64,000 nt of DNA from Antedon bifida (taxonomy: Eukaryota > Echinodermata > Crinoidea > Comatulida > Antedonidae): positions 12,753,820 through 12,817,819 of the forward strand of contig OY727096.1 in NCBI GenBank assembly GCA_963402885.1, given 5' to 3'. Below are positions 29,132-41,974 of this stretch, piece by piece. Position 1 is the first letter of the stretch; the number at the start of each line of letters is the position of its first letter. Below the pieces are notes generated by a model. That model was not told the origin of the DNA and ran no database searches. It worked only from the letters and a program-made list of their open reading frames with translations. A program made the position numbers and the translations under genes.

Positions 29132-29667
29132 GATGGCTACATTATGTGCATATTAAATATAATTTTTGAAATTTTGATCATCAAACAAACACTAACATTT
29201 TCAAAGAGCAAAACAATAAACATAACGTTTATCTTTTTACTTCACATTTCAATATATAAAACTTGAAAGTATGAACTTTCATAATATGTTACTGTTTAAA
29301 ATGTGTGAAGATTTCATTATAGTAAAAATTATGATTTAGTTTGATAGGTAATAATCAACTTGCATCGAGGGGTTCACGACATACCGAATGAACGAGTAAT
29401 TGTTCTTCGGATTTTCTTCAGCAGGTGCTCATATGACTCGATGTGTAGTGCAACCGACTTTGGTATCAGAGGTACCGGGATCGAATCCCGTCACGGGAAA
29501 ATAATTAAATAAAAGGATTTATTTGCTTATTACACTGAAAGGGAGTTTTATTTTCGAATAGGCTACTTTTTGGAAAAGTCATGATTGAAAAGTACTTGAA
29601 TGCGCAAGATACGTTTGTTGCGGGCGGATAACCAAACTCGTCCTCAAGTGACGAGTTTAAGATCTAG
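29132..29667 (+). mobile_element. Helentron-like type A, partial unit (3' part)
   Basis: The 3' half of a type-A unit, cut by the gap. It carries a tRNA-like module at 29434-29499 and ends with the subterminal GCGGATAACC, the hairpin AACTCGTC-loop-GACGAGTT, and CTAG at 29664-29667. It differs from 33433-33966 at only a handful of positions by eye, so duplication is very recent or an assembly artefact. Confidence 0.75.
29434..29499 (+). other. tRNA-like module (A and B boxes)
   Basis: 66 bases starting TGACTCGATGTGTAGTGC (A-box-like) and ending with the B-box-like GGATCGAATCC inside a T-arm-like hairpin. The anticodon arm is poor, so this is tRNA-derived or a pol III promoter relic, not a tRNA gene. 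Confidence 0.5.
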
Positions 29668-31041
29668 TTTTTATTGGTTATCCGCCTCAAGCGGATAAGC
29701 CCTTGGAATTGTAGTGTTACTTTTTTTTTATTGGTTATCCGCCTCAAGCGGATAAGCCCTTGGAATTGTAGTGTTACTTTTTTTATATTATTCTTCTCGA
29801 TTTCCGCCACTTTTTGTGTTCAACTTTTCTCTGCAACGTGTTAACATTACATGTTGTAACTTGGTAAACATTTAGACATTTAACTGAAGATGTGCAGCCA
29901 AGCTTTTTGACGATGTCAGAGCCGCGTAGCGTAAGTCACGCGCGATTTTCTGAAAATCCTAAGTTGATCATAACTTCGAAACAGATGAATATTTTTTAAC
30001 GTAATGTTCAGCCACGTTTGCTTCACATCAATTGCTAACTTTTTTATCGCTACCGAAATTTGTAACATTGGAAAGTGCGCGCGTAAACGGCGTTTGAAAT
30101 TTTAAAATGCTCCAAATCAATTTCTGATTAAATTAGAACACGATTCAGGTCATTTTAATCGTTTGAAAAATTGCCACCAGGTGCGCACATTTTTACGCGC
30201 GCACGGCGCAGGAAACACGTATGAGCATTTCTTTTGCAGGATTTGTGTTTTTCAATCTTCGGTTAACAATTTTACGTTATTTTATTCACTATTCAACTTG
30301 AAATGGCGTTCTACGAACACGTTAAACATGACTGGTTGCGCACATAAAACGTTAAAAAATTGTGAAAATGTTGCAAAATATGTCTACTTTTAAAAATGAT
30401 ACAGTTCATCAGAATGTAAGGTTACCCCTATTTTTTATTTTATTTTCTTGCAGTGTATGAATCGTAGGTGTGATTTATTATAGTGTTGAATGTTAAAACG
30501 TGTTTGAAGGCTACATTATTTGCATATTAAATATAATTTTTGAAATTTTTATCATCAAACAAACATAAACATTTTCAAAGAGCAAAACAATAAACATAAT
30601 GTTTATCTTTTTTCTTCACATGTTAATATATAAAACTTAAAAGTATGCACTTTCATAATGTGTCACTGTTTAAAATTTGTGAAGATTTCATTATAGTAAA
30701 AATTATGATTTAGTTTAATAAGTAATAATCTATTTGCATCGAGTGGTTCACGACATACCGAATGAACGAGTAAACTTTCTTCGGATTTTATCAGCAGGTG
30801 CTCATATGGCTCGATGTGTAGTGCCACCAACTTTGGTATCAGAGGTACCGGGATCGAGTCCCGTCACGGGAAAACAATTTAATAAAAGGATTTATTTGGT
30901 TGTTACACTGAAAAGGCAGTTTTAATTTCGAATAGGCTACTTTTTGGAAAAGCCATAACTGAAAAGTACTTGAATGCGCAAGATACGTTTTGTTGCGGGC
31001 GGATAACCAAACTCGTCCTCAAGTGACGAGTTCAGATCTAG
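29668..31041 (+). mobile_element. Helentron-like type A, unit 1
   Basis: A complete unit of 1374 bp between two CTAG ends. Its 5' end carries GGTTATCCGC-CTCAA-GCGGATAA hairpins, present twice, 57 bp apart (29674 and 29731). The body has the conserved strings GAGCCGCGTAGCGTAAGTC and TTACGCGCGCACGGCGCAGG and a tRNA-like module at 30807-30872. The 3' end has GCGGATAACC, an 8-bp-stem hairpin and CTAG. GGTTATCCGC at the 5' end is complementary to GCGGATAACC near the 3' end: the asymmetric inverted repeats of Helitron2/Helentron elements. No protein is encoded. Confidence 0.75.
30807..30872 (+). other. tRNA-like module (A and B boxes)
   Basis: Starts TGGCTCGATGTGTAGTGC; the B-box-like part is GGATCGAGTCC. 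Same position in the unit and same length (66 bases) as the other copies. Confidence 0.5.
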
Positions 31042-32715
31042 TTGGTTATCCGCCTCAAGCGGATAAGCCCTTGGAATTGTAGTGTTACTTTTTTTTTATT
31101 GGTTATCCGCCTCAAGCGGATAACCTTTGTTATTGTACGTGTTTCTTTTTTTTTTTATTATTCTTCTTTCTTTCTCAGATTTTGTGCACGCGTTTTCTCT
31201 TCAACGTGTTAACATAACATGTTGTAACTTGGTCAACATTTAGACATTTAACTGAAGATGTTCAGCCAAGCTTTTGGACGCTGTCAGATCCGCGTAGCGT
31301 AAGTCACGCGCGATTTTCTGAAAATCTTAAATCGGTCATAACTTCGAAACCGATAAATATTTTTTAACGAAATTTTCAGCCACGTTTTCTTCACATCAAT
31401 GGCTAACTTTTGGAATGTTTAACAAATTTTTGGAGACTAGAAAGTTTTCGCGTAAATTGCGTTTGAAATATTTTACTCTTCTTATTTTGTGCACGCTGTT
31501 TCTCTTCAACGTGTAAACATAATATGTTGTAACTTGTTCAGCATTTAGACATTTTACTGAAGTTGTCCAGCCAAGCTTTTTGACGATGTCAGAGCCGCGT
31601 AGCGTAAATTACGCGTGATTTTCTGAAAATCTTAAATCGGTTATAACTTCGAAACAAACGAATATTTTTTAACGTCATTTTCAGCCACGTTTGCTTCACA
31701 TCAAAAGTTAACTTTTTTAACGCTACCGCAATTTGTAACGTTAGAAAGTGCGCGCGTAAATGGCGTTTGAAATTTTAAAATGCTCCAAATCAATTTCTGA
31801 TTAAATTAGAGCACGATTCAGGTCATTTTAAGCGTTTAAAAAATTGCCACTGTTGCGCACATTTTTACGCGCGCACGGCGCAGGGAACACGTATGAGCAT
31901 TTCTTTTACACGATTTGTGTTTTTAAATCTTCGGTTAACAATTTTACGTTATTTTATTCACTTTTCAACTTGAAATGGCGTTCTACGAGCACGTTAAACA
32001 TGACAGGTTGCGCACGAAAACGTCAACAAATTGTGAAAATGTTCCAAAATATGTCTACTTTTAAAAATGAAACAGTTCATCAGAATGCAAGGTTACCCCA
32101 TTTTTTTATTTTATTTTCTTGCAGAGTATGAATCACAGGTCTAATTTATAATAGTCTTGAATGTTAAAAAGTGTTTGATGGCTACATTATTTGCATATTA
32201 AATGTAATTTTTGAAATATTAATCATCAAACAAACATAAACATATTCAAAGAGTAAAACAATAAACATAACGTTTATCTTTTTTCTTTACATGTTAATAT
32301 ATTAAACTTGAAAGTATGCACTTTCATAATATGTCACTGTTTAAAATGTGTGAAGATTTCATCATAGTAAACATTATGATTTAAGTTCGATATGTAATAA
32401 TCAACTTGCATCGAGGGGGTTCACGACATACCGAATGAACGAGGATTCTTTCTTCGGATTTTCTTCACCAGGTGCTGATATGGCTCGATGTGTAGTGCAA
32501 CCGACTTTGGTATCACAGGTACCGGGTTCGAATCCCATCACGGGAAAACAATCAAAAAAGGATTTATTTGGTTATTACACTTAAAGGGCAGTTTTAATTT
32601 TGAATAGGCTACTTTTTTGGAAAAGTCATAATTGAGAAGTACTTTAATACGCAAGATACGTTTTGTTGCGGGCGGATAACCAAACTCGTCCTCAAGTGAC
32701 GAGTTTAAGATCTAG
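31042..32715 (+). mobile_element. Helentron-like type A, unit 2, with internal duplication
   Basis: 1674 bp, the longest type-A unit. The 5' hairpin is again doubled, 57 bp apart (31042 and 31099). The front of the body occurs twice, starting near 31163 and near 31474 (TTTTGTGCACG, then TTCTCTTCAACGTGT), which accounts for the extra length. It carries a tRNA-like module at 32481-32546 and ends with the hairpin and CTAG at 32712-32715. Confidence 0.75.
32481..32546 (+). other. tRNA-like module with perfect B box
   Basis: This copy has GGTTCGAATCC, a perfect pol III B box, 30-40 bases after an A-box-like TGGCTCGATGTGTAGTGC. It is the best preserved of the four modules. Confidence 0.55.
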
Positions 32716-33966
32716 TTATTCTTCTTTCTTTCTCAGATTTTGTGCACGCTGTTTCTCTGCAACGTGTTAACATAGCATTTTGTAACTTTCTAAACATTTA
32801 GACATTTAACTGAAGTTGTACTGCGAAGCTTTTGGACGCTGTCAGAGCCACGTAGCGTAAGTTGCGCGCGAATTTCTGAAATTCTTAAATTGATCATAAC
32901 TTTGAAACAAATAAATATTTTTTAACGAAATTTTCAGCCACGGTTGCTTCACATCAATTGTAAACTGTTTTATCGCTACCGAATTTTGTAACATTAGAAA
33001 GTGCGCGCGTAAACGGCGTTTGAAATTTTAAAATGCTTCAAATCATTTTCTGATTAAATTAGCGCACGTTTCAGGTCATTTTAAGCGTTTAAAAAATTCC
33101 CACCAGATGCGCACGTTTTCACGCGCGCACGGCGCAGGGAACGCGTATGAGCCTTTATTTTGCATAGACTGTGTTTTTCAAACTTCAGTTAACAATTTTG
33201 CGTTATTTTATTCACTATTCAACTGGAAATGGCGTTACACGAGCACGTTAAACATGACTGGTTGCGCACGTAAAATGTCTAATAATTGTGAAAATGTTGC
33301 AAAATATGTCTACTTTTAAAAACGATACAGTTCATCAGAATGCAAGGTTACCCCCATTTTTTATTTTATTTTCTTGCAGTGTATGAATCATAGGTCTGAT
33401 TTATTATAGTCTTGAATGCTAAAACGTGTTTGATGGCTACATTATGTGCATATTAAATATAATTTTTGAAATTTTGATCATCAAACAAACACTAACATTT
33501 TCAAAGAGCAAAACAATAAACATAACGTTTATCTTTTTACTTCACATTTTAATATATAAAACTTGAAAGTATGAACTTTCATAATATGTTACTGTTTAAA
33601 ATGTGTGAAGATTTCATTATAGTAAAAATTATGATTTAGTTTGATAGGTAATAATCAACTTGCATCGAGGGGTTCACGACATACCGAATGAACGAGTAAT
33701 TGTTCTTCGGATTTTCTTCAGCAGGTGCTCATATGGCTCGATGTGTAGTGCAACCGACTTTGGTATCAGAGGTACCGGGATCGAATCCCGTCACGGGAAA
33801 ATAATTAAATAAAAGGATTTATTTGCTTATTACACTGAAAGGGAGTTTTATTTTCGAATAGGCTACTTTTTGGAAAAGTCATGATTGAAAAGTACTTGAA
33901 TACGCAAGATACGTTTGTTGCGGGCGGATAACCAAACTCGTCCTCAAGTGACGAGTTAAGATCTAG
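32716..33966 (+). mobile_element. Helentron-like type A, unit 3 (no 5' hairpin)
   Basis: 1251 bp, the shortest complete unit. It begins directly with TTATTCTTCTTTCTTTC and lacks the GGTTATCCGC hairpin. The body, the tRNA-like module at 33734-33799 and the 3' hairpin with CTAG (33963-33966) are present. Confidence 0.75.
33734..33799 (+). other. tRNA-like module (A and B boxes)
   Basis: TGGCTCGATGTGTAGTGC followed by GGATCGAATCC; nearly identical to the copy at 29434. Confidence 0.5.
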
Positions 33967-35682
33967 TTAGTTATCCGCATTCAGCGGATAACTCCTTGGA
34001 ACTGTCCTGTTTCATCTTTTTTTTTCTGTATTCTTCTTTCTTTCCGTCATTTTTGTGCAGAGCGTATCTCTTAAACGTGTACAGTTAACATTTCATAACT
34101 TTGTCAACATATGGGCATTCACGTGAAGTTGTGCACCTCTTATTGTGAATGACGTCAGAGTTGCGTAACGTGACTTACGCGCGTTTTTACGTTTTTCGCG
34201 TATTTAACATAGATCGAAAACCATATAACAATTTCAAATGAAACTTAGCAAAAGTTTAATTTATAACATGCGCTAACTTTCTGTGGACAAAAAATGACAA
34301 GTTTCACACGAAGTTACGCGCGCACGCGCGTTTAAAATTTCGAAATGCGAAAAATCAATTACTAATCAACTTTCTACGCGTTTCATGTCATTTTAAGCAT
34401 GTCAAAAATTCCCAGGCGCGCGCAATTTTTTTACGCATGCGTGCGCACGTAGCGCAAACAACTTTTTTTTTCGCGTGATTTATGTTTTTCCAGCCTTTTC
34501 TAGTAATCTTACAAACTTTTAAACAATTTCGACTTAAAATCACGTCATACGGGCACGTAGAATTGGATAATTTTCGCGAGTTTTTGATGAAAAAGTTAAA
34601 AAATTCGTCAAAATTTGTCAAAATTATGCCTTTTTTTAAACAGTCGTAATTTCTAAACTGGACGGTCAACTTTTTGTGGATGACATATTCTTGAAGTTGA
34701 TGAGTTGTAGATATCGGATCATGTATTAATATGGTTAACCGGACATTGTGACGTCATCGTATGGCCACGCGAATATAAAATTTAGGATTTTTGTATCTTT
34801 CGTCATAGCTCATCACATTTAATAGAGCGCATCTCTACTTATCCGTTTTCCATTTTCACCCCGATTTTGATAGTGTCTAGGTCAATCAACTATCTTTCGC
34901 ATGAGTTAAAAATATTTTAATTTTTATTACGTCATTATGTCTAAAAACGTCAATAACGTGGGTCACTTATTTTCATCTTTACAGTAAATTTCAATCTGTT
35001 ATAGCTCGTCAGAATAAAAAGTGATAATCATGATTAAAACGTTTCCTGGAAGCTATTGGATTGTAGATACGAATTCATGTGAACATTTTTCCAATCCGAC
35101 GTTGTGACGTCATTACATGGCCAGTTTAAAAAAAAAAGTCGTATTTTCATATTTTGCGTCATAGTTCATCACATTTAAAAGAGCGCGCATCTATATTTTA
35201 CGTATCCAAATTTCTTCTTCACGTTAACATGTTGTTGCTGAGATAATATCCTTCCGAAATTGCTATCTTAGTTTTTCATTTTGATACCGTCGCCATGTTA
35301 AAAATTGGAATAAATGACAGGTCCCGTAATTTCACATATTCTACACTGTATGTAATATATGTATAAAGATTTTACTAGTTATACTGACTGTAACGGAATG
35401 GTATAGCCCAAATCATTTATTTCCTACCTATTTCTATAATGTAGCAGGCCAAATAAGACTAGGTTCTGATTGGCTATTTTACTATTCGTGTAAAAACTAC
35501 TCACTAAATTTTGGTAAACAACTTATCCAGGGACCTAGTAGGTCTCTGGCACTTTTCGTTTTGATATAAGGTAATAAATGCCATGATCTTTTTCTGTGTG
35601 CAATATTCCAACGTATAACGTGTGCGCGTGGCTCTTGTCGTGCGGATAACTAACTCGTCAAAGTGACGAGTTACATGTCTAG
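33967..35682 (+). mobile_element. Helentron-like type B, unit 4
   Basis: 1716 bp. The 5' hairpin reads TTATCCGC-ATTCA-GCGGATAA; the 3' hairpin is AACTCGTC-AAAGT-GACGAGTT, with CTAG at 35679-35682. From here on the body changes: the tRNA-like module is gone, and TGACGTCA palindromes appear (34150, 34749, 35105), along with the strings CGTATGGCCACGCGAATAT and CTGTTATAGCTCGT. The first third still resembles type A (GTTACGCGCGCACGCGCG), so A and B share a 5' body and the same end sequences. Confidence 0.75.
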
Positions 35683-37275
35683 TTAGTTATCCGCACTATG
35701 GCGGATAACTCCTTGTAACTGTCCTGTTTCATCATCTTATTTTTTTTCTGTATTATTCTTCTTTCTTTCTGTCATTTTTGTGCAGAGCGTATCTCTAAAA
35801 CGTGTAAAGTTAACATTTTATAACTTTGTCAACATATGGGCAATCACGTGAAGTTGTGCTTTCCTATAATTGAATGACGTCAGAGTTGCGCAACATGACT
35901 TACGCGCGTTTTTATGAATTTCGCGTATTTAACATAGATCGAAAACCATATAACAATTTAAATTGAAACTTAGCAAAAGTCTAATTTATATCGTGCGCTA
36001 ACTTTTTATGCACTAAAAATGGCATGTTTTAAACGAAGTTACGCGCGCACACACGTTTAAAATTTTACAATGCGAAAAATCAATTTCTAATCAACTTTCT
36101 ACGCGTTTCATGTCATTTTGAGCATGTCAGAAATTCCCACACGTGCGCAAATTTTTACGCGCGTGGTGCACACGTAGCGTTAAAAACGTCATTTTTTCGA
36201 GTGATTTATGTTTTTCCAGCCTTTTCTAGTAATTTTACCAACTTTTAAACAATTTCGACTTTAAATTACGTCATACGAGCACGTAGAATATGATAATTTG
36301 CGCGCTTTTTTGATAAAAAACTTCAAAAATTCGTCAAAATTAAGCCTTTATTTAAACAATCGTAGTTTTTAAACTAAACGGTAAAAAATTATTTTTATTA
36401 AACATTCTGGAAGTTGATGAGTTGTAGATATCAGATCATGCATTAATTTGGCTAACTGGACATTGTGACGTCATCGTATGGCCACGCGAATATGAAATTT
36501 AGGATTTTTGTATCTTTCGTCATAACTCCTCACATTTAATAGAGCGCATCTCCACTTATCCGTTTTCCATTTTCACCCCGATTTTGATATTGTCTAGGTC
36601 AATGAACTATCTTTAGCATGAATTAAAAATATTTTAATTTTTATGACGTCATCATGCCTAAAAATTTAAGTTACGTGTGGCATTAATTTCATCTTTACAG
36701 TAAATTTCAATCTGTTATAGCTCGTAAGAATAAAATGTGATAATCACGATTAAAACGTTTTCTTGAAGCTATTGGATTGTAGATACAAAATCATGTGAAA
36801 ATTTTGCCAATCGGATGTGGTGACGTCATCATATGGCCAGTTAAATAAAAAAAGTCGTATTTTCATATTTTACGTCATAGTTCATCACATTTAAAAGAGC
36901 GCGCATCTATATTTTATGTATCCAAATTTCTTCTACACGCTAATATGTTGTTGCTGAGATAATATCCTTCCGAAATTATTATTTTAGTGTTTCATTTTGA
37001 TACCGTCGCCATGTTAAAAAATGGAATAAATGGCGGGTCCCGTAATTTCACCTATTCCACACTGTATGTAATATGTATACAGATTATACTGTTTATACTG
37101 TACTGTACTATATGACACAAAATTGACAGAATTCAGCACTAACAACATATCATATTCTTCAGATCAGGTCATATGCCATAATTTTTTTCTGTGTGCAAAA
37201 TTCTAACGTATGACGTGCACGTGGCGTTTGTCGTGCGGATAACTAACTCGTCAAAGTGACGAGTTTCATGTCTAG
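35683..37275 (+). mobile_element. Helentron-like type B, unit 5
   Basis: 1593 bp, with 5' hairpin AGTTATCCGC-ACTATG-GCGGATAACT and 3' hairpin plus CTAG at 37272-37275. It carries four TGACGTCA palindromes (35875, 36476, 36654, 36821) and is closely similar to unit 4 throughout. Confidence 0.75.
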
Positions 37276-38775
37276 TTATTCTTCTTTCTTTCCCGGATTT
37301 TTGTGCTTGTAAATATATCTTTTGTATAACTTTGTCATTATATGGACATTTACCTGAAGTTGTGCACCTCCATATTTTTAATGACGTTAGAGTCGCGCAG
37401 CGTAAGTTACGCGCAATTTTATGAATTTCAATGATAGGTCATAGATTATAAACTAAAAGTCATTTTGTATTGACACTTGGTAAAAATTTAAGTCATATCA
37501 AGGGCAAACTTTCTATGGATTAAAAATGGCATGTTTCACAAGAAGTTACGCGCGCACGCGCATTTAAAATTTCAAAATGCGCAAAATTAATTTCTAATCA
37601 ACTTTCTACGCTGATCATGACATTTTGAGCATGTCAAAAATTCCCACGCGCGCGAAAAAATTTACGCGTAAGGTGCGCACGGAGCATGAAAATCATGTGT
37701 TTTTCTCTTGAATTATGATTTTACAGCTTTTCCTAGTCATTTTAAAAAAGATTGACATAATTTCAAATTAAAATGATGTCATACGAACACGTTGATTTAG
37801 ACCATTTGCGCGCGTTTTAGTTGCAAAAGTGACAAAATTTTGTCAAAATTATGCCTATTTTGAATCTATTATAGCTCCTCGGGATCAACCGTTACCCCCA
37901 ATTTTTTTTAATTAATATAGAAGCAGATATGTTGTAGATATGAATTCATGCAGAACCTTTACCACTCGGATGTTATGACGTCATCGTATGGCCACACGAA
38001 TGTAAAATATAGGATTTTTTACTCTTTCGTTATTGCTCATCACATTCAACAAAGCGCATCTCGCTTATACGTATTCCATTTCTCTCCCGAAATTTTAAAA
38101 TTGTCTACGTCAATCAACTATCTTTTGCATGAATTAAAAATATTTTAATTTTTATAACGTCATCATGTCTAAAAACGTAAATAACGGTGGTCACTTATTT
38201 TCATCTTTACAGTAAAGTTCAATCTGTTATAGCTCGTCAGAATAAAAAGTGATAATCATGATTAAAACGTTTTCTGGAAGCTATTGGATTGTAGATACAA
38301 ATTGATGTGAATATTTTGCCAATCAGATGCTGTGACGTCATCATATGGCCAGTTGAATTCAAAAAGTCATATTTTCATCTCTTGCGTAAAAGTTCATTGC
38401 GTTTAAACGAGAGCGCATCTCACTTTTTCGTGCCCAAAATTCTTCAAATTTGTTTTAATTTAATTATTTAGATAATTATCTTCTAAAATTGTTATCTTTA
38501 TATGTCAATTTGATGATGTCATCGTGTTAATAATTGGATTTAAAAGATGGGTCTCGTAATTTCGTCTATGCTACACTGTATATAACATATACAGTTTATT
38601 CTGTAAAATACTGTAATGGTGTATGCTACATAATAGGTACAATTCAGCACTGTAAACATATTTATTTCATGTCATAGGATGGCATAATAATTGTCGAGGT
38701 TCATATAGTTAAGTATGTGCATGTTGCGTTTGCGCGGATAACCCGAACTCGTCAAAGTGACGAGTTCAAATCTAG
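37276..38775 (+). mobile_element. Helentron-like type B, unit 6 (no 5' hairpin)
   Basis: 1500 bp, beginning TTATTCTTCTTTCTTTCCCGG without the GGTTATCCGC hairpin, as in unit 3. Two TGACGTCA sites (about 37976 and 38334). It ends with the hairpin and CTAG at 38772-38775. Confidence 0.75.
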
Positions 38776-40398
38776 TTGGTTATCCGCAACTATTGGTTAT
38801 CCGCAACTAGTAAGTTGCGGACCACAACTAGTAAGTTGCGGATAACCCTTGTTATTGTAAATATCTTTTTTCTTCATCTTTATTCTTCTTTCTTTCCCGG
38901 ATTTTTGTGCGTCGCATATCTCTCATCCTTGTTAACATAAGATTGTATAACTTTGTCATAAGATTGACCTGTAGCTGTAGATGTGCAAGAAACTTCGTTA
39001 TATGACTTTAGAGTCGCGCAGCGTAAGTTACGCGCGATTTTATGAATTTCAATGATTGGTCATAGATTATAAACCAAAAGTCATTTTATATTGACACTTG
39101 GTGAAAATTTAAGTTAAATTAAGGGCAAACTTTCTATGGATTAAAAGTGACATGTTTCACAAGAAGTTACGCGCGCACGCGCATTTAAAAATTAAAAATG
39201 CGCAAAATTAATTTCTAATCAACTTTCTACGCTGATCATGACATTTTGAGCATGTCAAAAATTCCCACGCGCGCGAAAAAAATTACGCGTAAGGTGCGCA
39301 CGGAGCATGAAAATCATGTGTTTTTCTCTTGAATTATAATTTTACAGTCTTTCCTAGTTATTTTAAAAAAGATTGACATCATTTCAAATTAAAATGACGT
39401 CATACGAACACGTTGATTTACACCATTTGCGTGCGTTTTAGTTGCAAAAGTGACAACATATTGTCAAAATTAAGCCTATTTTTAATCTATTATAGCTCCT
39501 CAGGATCATCCACGACCCCCAATTTTTTTAATTTAATATGTAAGCAGATATGTTGTAGATATGAATTCATGCCGAACCTTTACCACTCGAATGTTATGAC
39601 GTCATCGTATGGCCACACGAATGTAAAATATAGGATTTTTTACTCTTTCGTTATTGCTCATCACATTCAACAAACCGCATCTCGCTTATACGTATTCCAT
39701 TTCCCCCGAAATTGTAATATTGTCTACGTCAATCAACTATCTTTCGCATGAATTAAAAATATTTTAATTTTTATGACGTCATCATGTCTAAAAACGTAAA
39801 TAACTTGGGTCACTTATTTTCATCTTTACAGTAAATATCAATCTGTTATAGCTCGTCAGATTAAAAAGTGATAATCATGATTAAAACGTTTTCTGGAAGC
39901 TATTGGATTGTAGATATGAATTGATGTGAATATTTTGCCAATCAGATGTTGTGACGTCATCATATGGCCAGTTGAATTCAAAAAGTCATATTTTCATCTC
40001 TTGCGTCAAAGTTCATTGCGTTTAAACGAGAGCGCATCTCACTTTTACGTTCCCAAAATTCTTCAAATTTGTTTTAATGTAATTATTTAGATAATTATCT
40101 TCTAAAGTGGTTATCTTTATGTCAATTTGATGATGTCATCGTGTTAATAATTGGATTTAAAAGATGGGTCTCGTAATTCCGTCTATGCTACACTGTATAT
40201 AACATATATACAGTTTATTCTGTAAAATACTGTAATATGGTGTATGCTACATAATAGGTACAATTCAACACTGTAAACATTTTTATTTCATGTCAAAGGA
40301 TGGCATAATAATTGTCGAGGTTCATATAGTTTAAAGTACGTGCATGTTGCGTATGCGCGGATAACCCGAACTCGTCAAAGTGACGAGTTCAAATCTAG
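38776..40398 (+). mobile_element. Helentron-like type B, unit 7, with elaborated 5' end
   Basis: 1623 bp. The 5' end holds stacked copies of GGTTATCCGCAACTA and the complementary TAGTAAGTTGCGGATAACC, able to form several alternative hairpins. Four TGACGTCA sites lie near 39394, 39597, 39775 and 39951. The 3' hairpin and CTAG (40395-40398) are intact. Confidence 0.75.
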
Positions 40399-41974
40399 TT
40401 GGTTATCCGCAACTTAGTTGCAGGATAACACTTGTGATTGTAAATATCTTTTTCTTCATCATCTTCTTTGTTATTCTTCTTTCTTTCCCGGATTTTTGTC
40501 TACAGCATATCCCCTATTGCTTGTGAACTTAACTTTGTATAACTTGGTAAAAAGATTGACATTGAAGTGTAGATATGCAGCCAAGCTTTTCGACGATGTC
40601 AGAGCCGCGTTGCGTAAGTTACGCGCGATTTTGTGAATTTATATAACTGATCATAACTGTAGAACCAACAAATATTCTTTCATGAACCTTAGTGAAAATT
40701 TAAGTCATATCAAGGGCAAACTTTCTATGGATTAAAAATGGCATGTTTCACAAGAAGTTACGCGCGCACGCGCATTTAAAATTTCAAAATGCGCAAAATT
40801 AATTTCTAATCAACTTTTTACGCTGATCATGACATTTTAAGCATGTCAAAAATTCCCACGCGCGCGAAAAAAATTACGCGTAAGGTGCGCACGGAGCATG
40901 AAAATCATGTGTTTTTCTCTTGAATTATAATTTTACAGTCTTTCCTAGTTATTTTAAAAAAGATTGACATCATTTAAAGTTAAAATGACGTCATACGAAC
41001 ACGTTGATTTAGACAATTTGCGTGCGTTTTAGTTGAAAAAGTTATAAAATATTGTCAAAATGATGCCAATTTTGAATCTATTATAGGTCTTCAGGATCGA
41101 AGGTGACCCCCAATTTCTTTAACTTATTATGTTAGAAGATATACTGTAGATATGAATTCATGCAGAATTTTTACCTCTCGGATATTATGACGTCATCGTA
41201 TGGCCACACGAATGTAAAATATAGGATTTTTTTCTCTTTCGTTATTGCTCATTACATTCAACAGAGCGCATCTCGCTTATACGTATTCCATTTCCCCCGA
41301 AATTTTAATATTGTCTACGTCAATCAACTGTTTTTCGCATGAGTTAAAAATATTTTAATTTTTATGACGTCATCATGTCTAAAAATGTAAATAACGTGGT
41401 TCACTTATTTTCATTTTTACAGTAAATTTTAATCTGTTATAGCTCGTCAGAATAAAAAGTGACGCTCTTGATTAAAACTTATTATAGAAGTTGTTGAATT
41501 GTAGATATGAATTCATATTCAAATTTTGTATATCTGATGTCATGACGTCATCATATGACCAGTTGAATTCAAAAAGTCATATTTGCATCTCTTGGGTAAA
41601 AGTTCATTGCGTTTAAACGAGAGCGCATCTCACTTTTACGTGCCCAAAATTCTTCAAATTTGTATTAATGTAATTATTTAGATAATTATCTTCTAAAATA
41701 GTTATCTTTATATGTCAATTTGATGACGTCATCGTGTTAATAATTGGATTTAAAAGATGGGTCTCGTAATTTCGTCTATGCTACACAGTGTATTCTGTAA
41801 ATTCTGTAATATGCTGTATGCTACAAAATAAGGTACAATTCAGCACTGTAAACATATTTATTTCATGTCATATGATGGCATAATAATTGTCGGCGTTTAT
41901 ATAAAATAAACGTATGTGCATGTTGCGTTTGCGCGGATAACCAGAACTCGTCAAAGTGACGAGTTCAAATCTAG
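40399..41974 (+). mobile_element. Helentron-like type B, unit 8
   Basis: 1576 bp. The 5' hairpin (GGTTATCCGCAACT...AGTTGCAGGATAA) has lost one pairing position. Its front third resembles type A in places (GATGTGCAGCCAAGCTTTT in A, ATATGCAGCCAAGCTTTT here), suggesting exchange between types. Five TGACGTCA sites lie near 40986, 41187, 41364, 41542 and 41725. The 3' hairpin ends in CTAG at 41971-41974. Confidence 0.75.

Noticed and set aside
28908-29156. 82-codon frame crossing the N gap
   Set aside because: Most of it is undetermined sequence.
29434-33799. Functional tRNA genes
   Set aside because: The A and B boxes are good, but the anticodon stem and acceptor pairing are poor and position 33 is not T. 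They are called tRNA-like modules only.
30163-34669. Small frames in the Helentron-like units (30163-30393, 31844-32131, 33107-33319, 34388-34669, and 37948-41342)
   Set aside because: They recur at the same unit position with different lengths and frames, as expected of non-coding repeats. No domain is seen.
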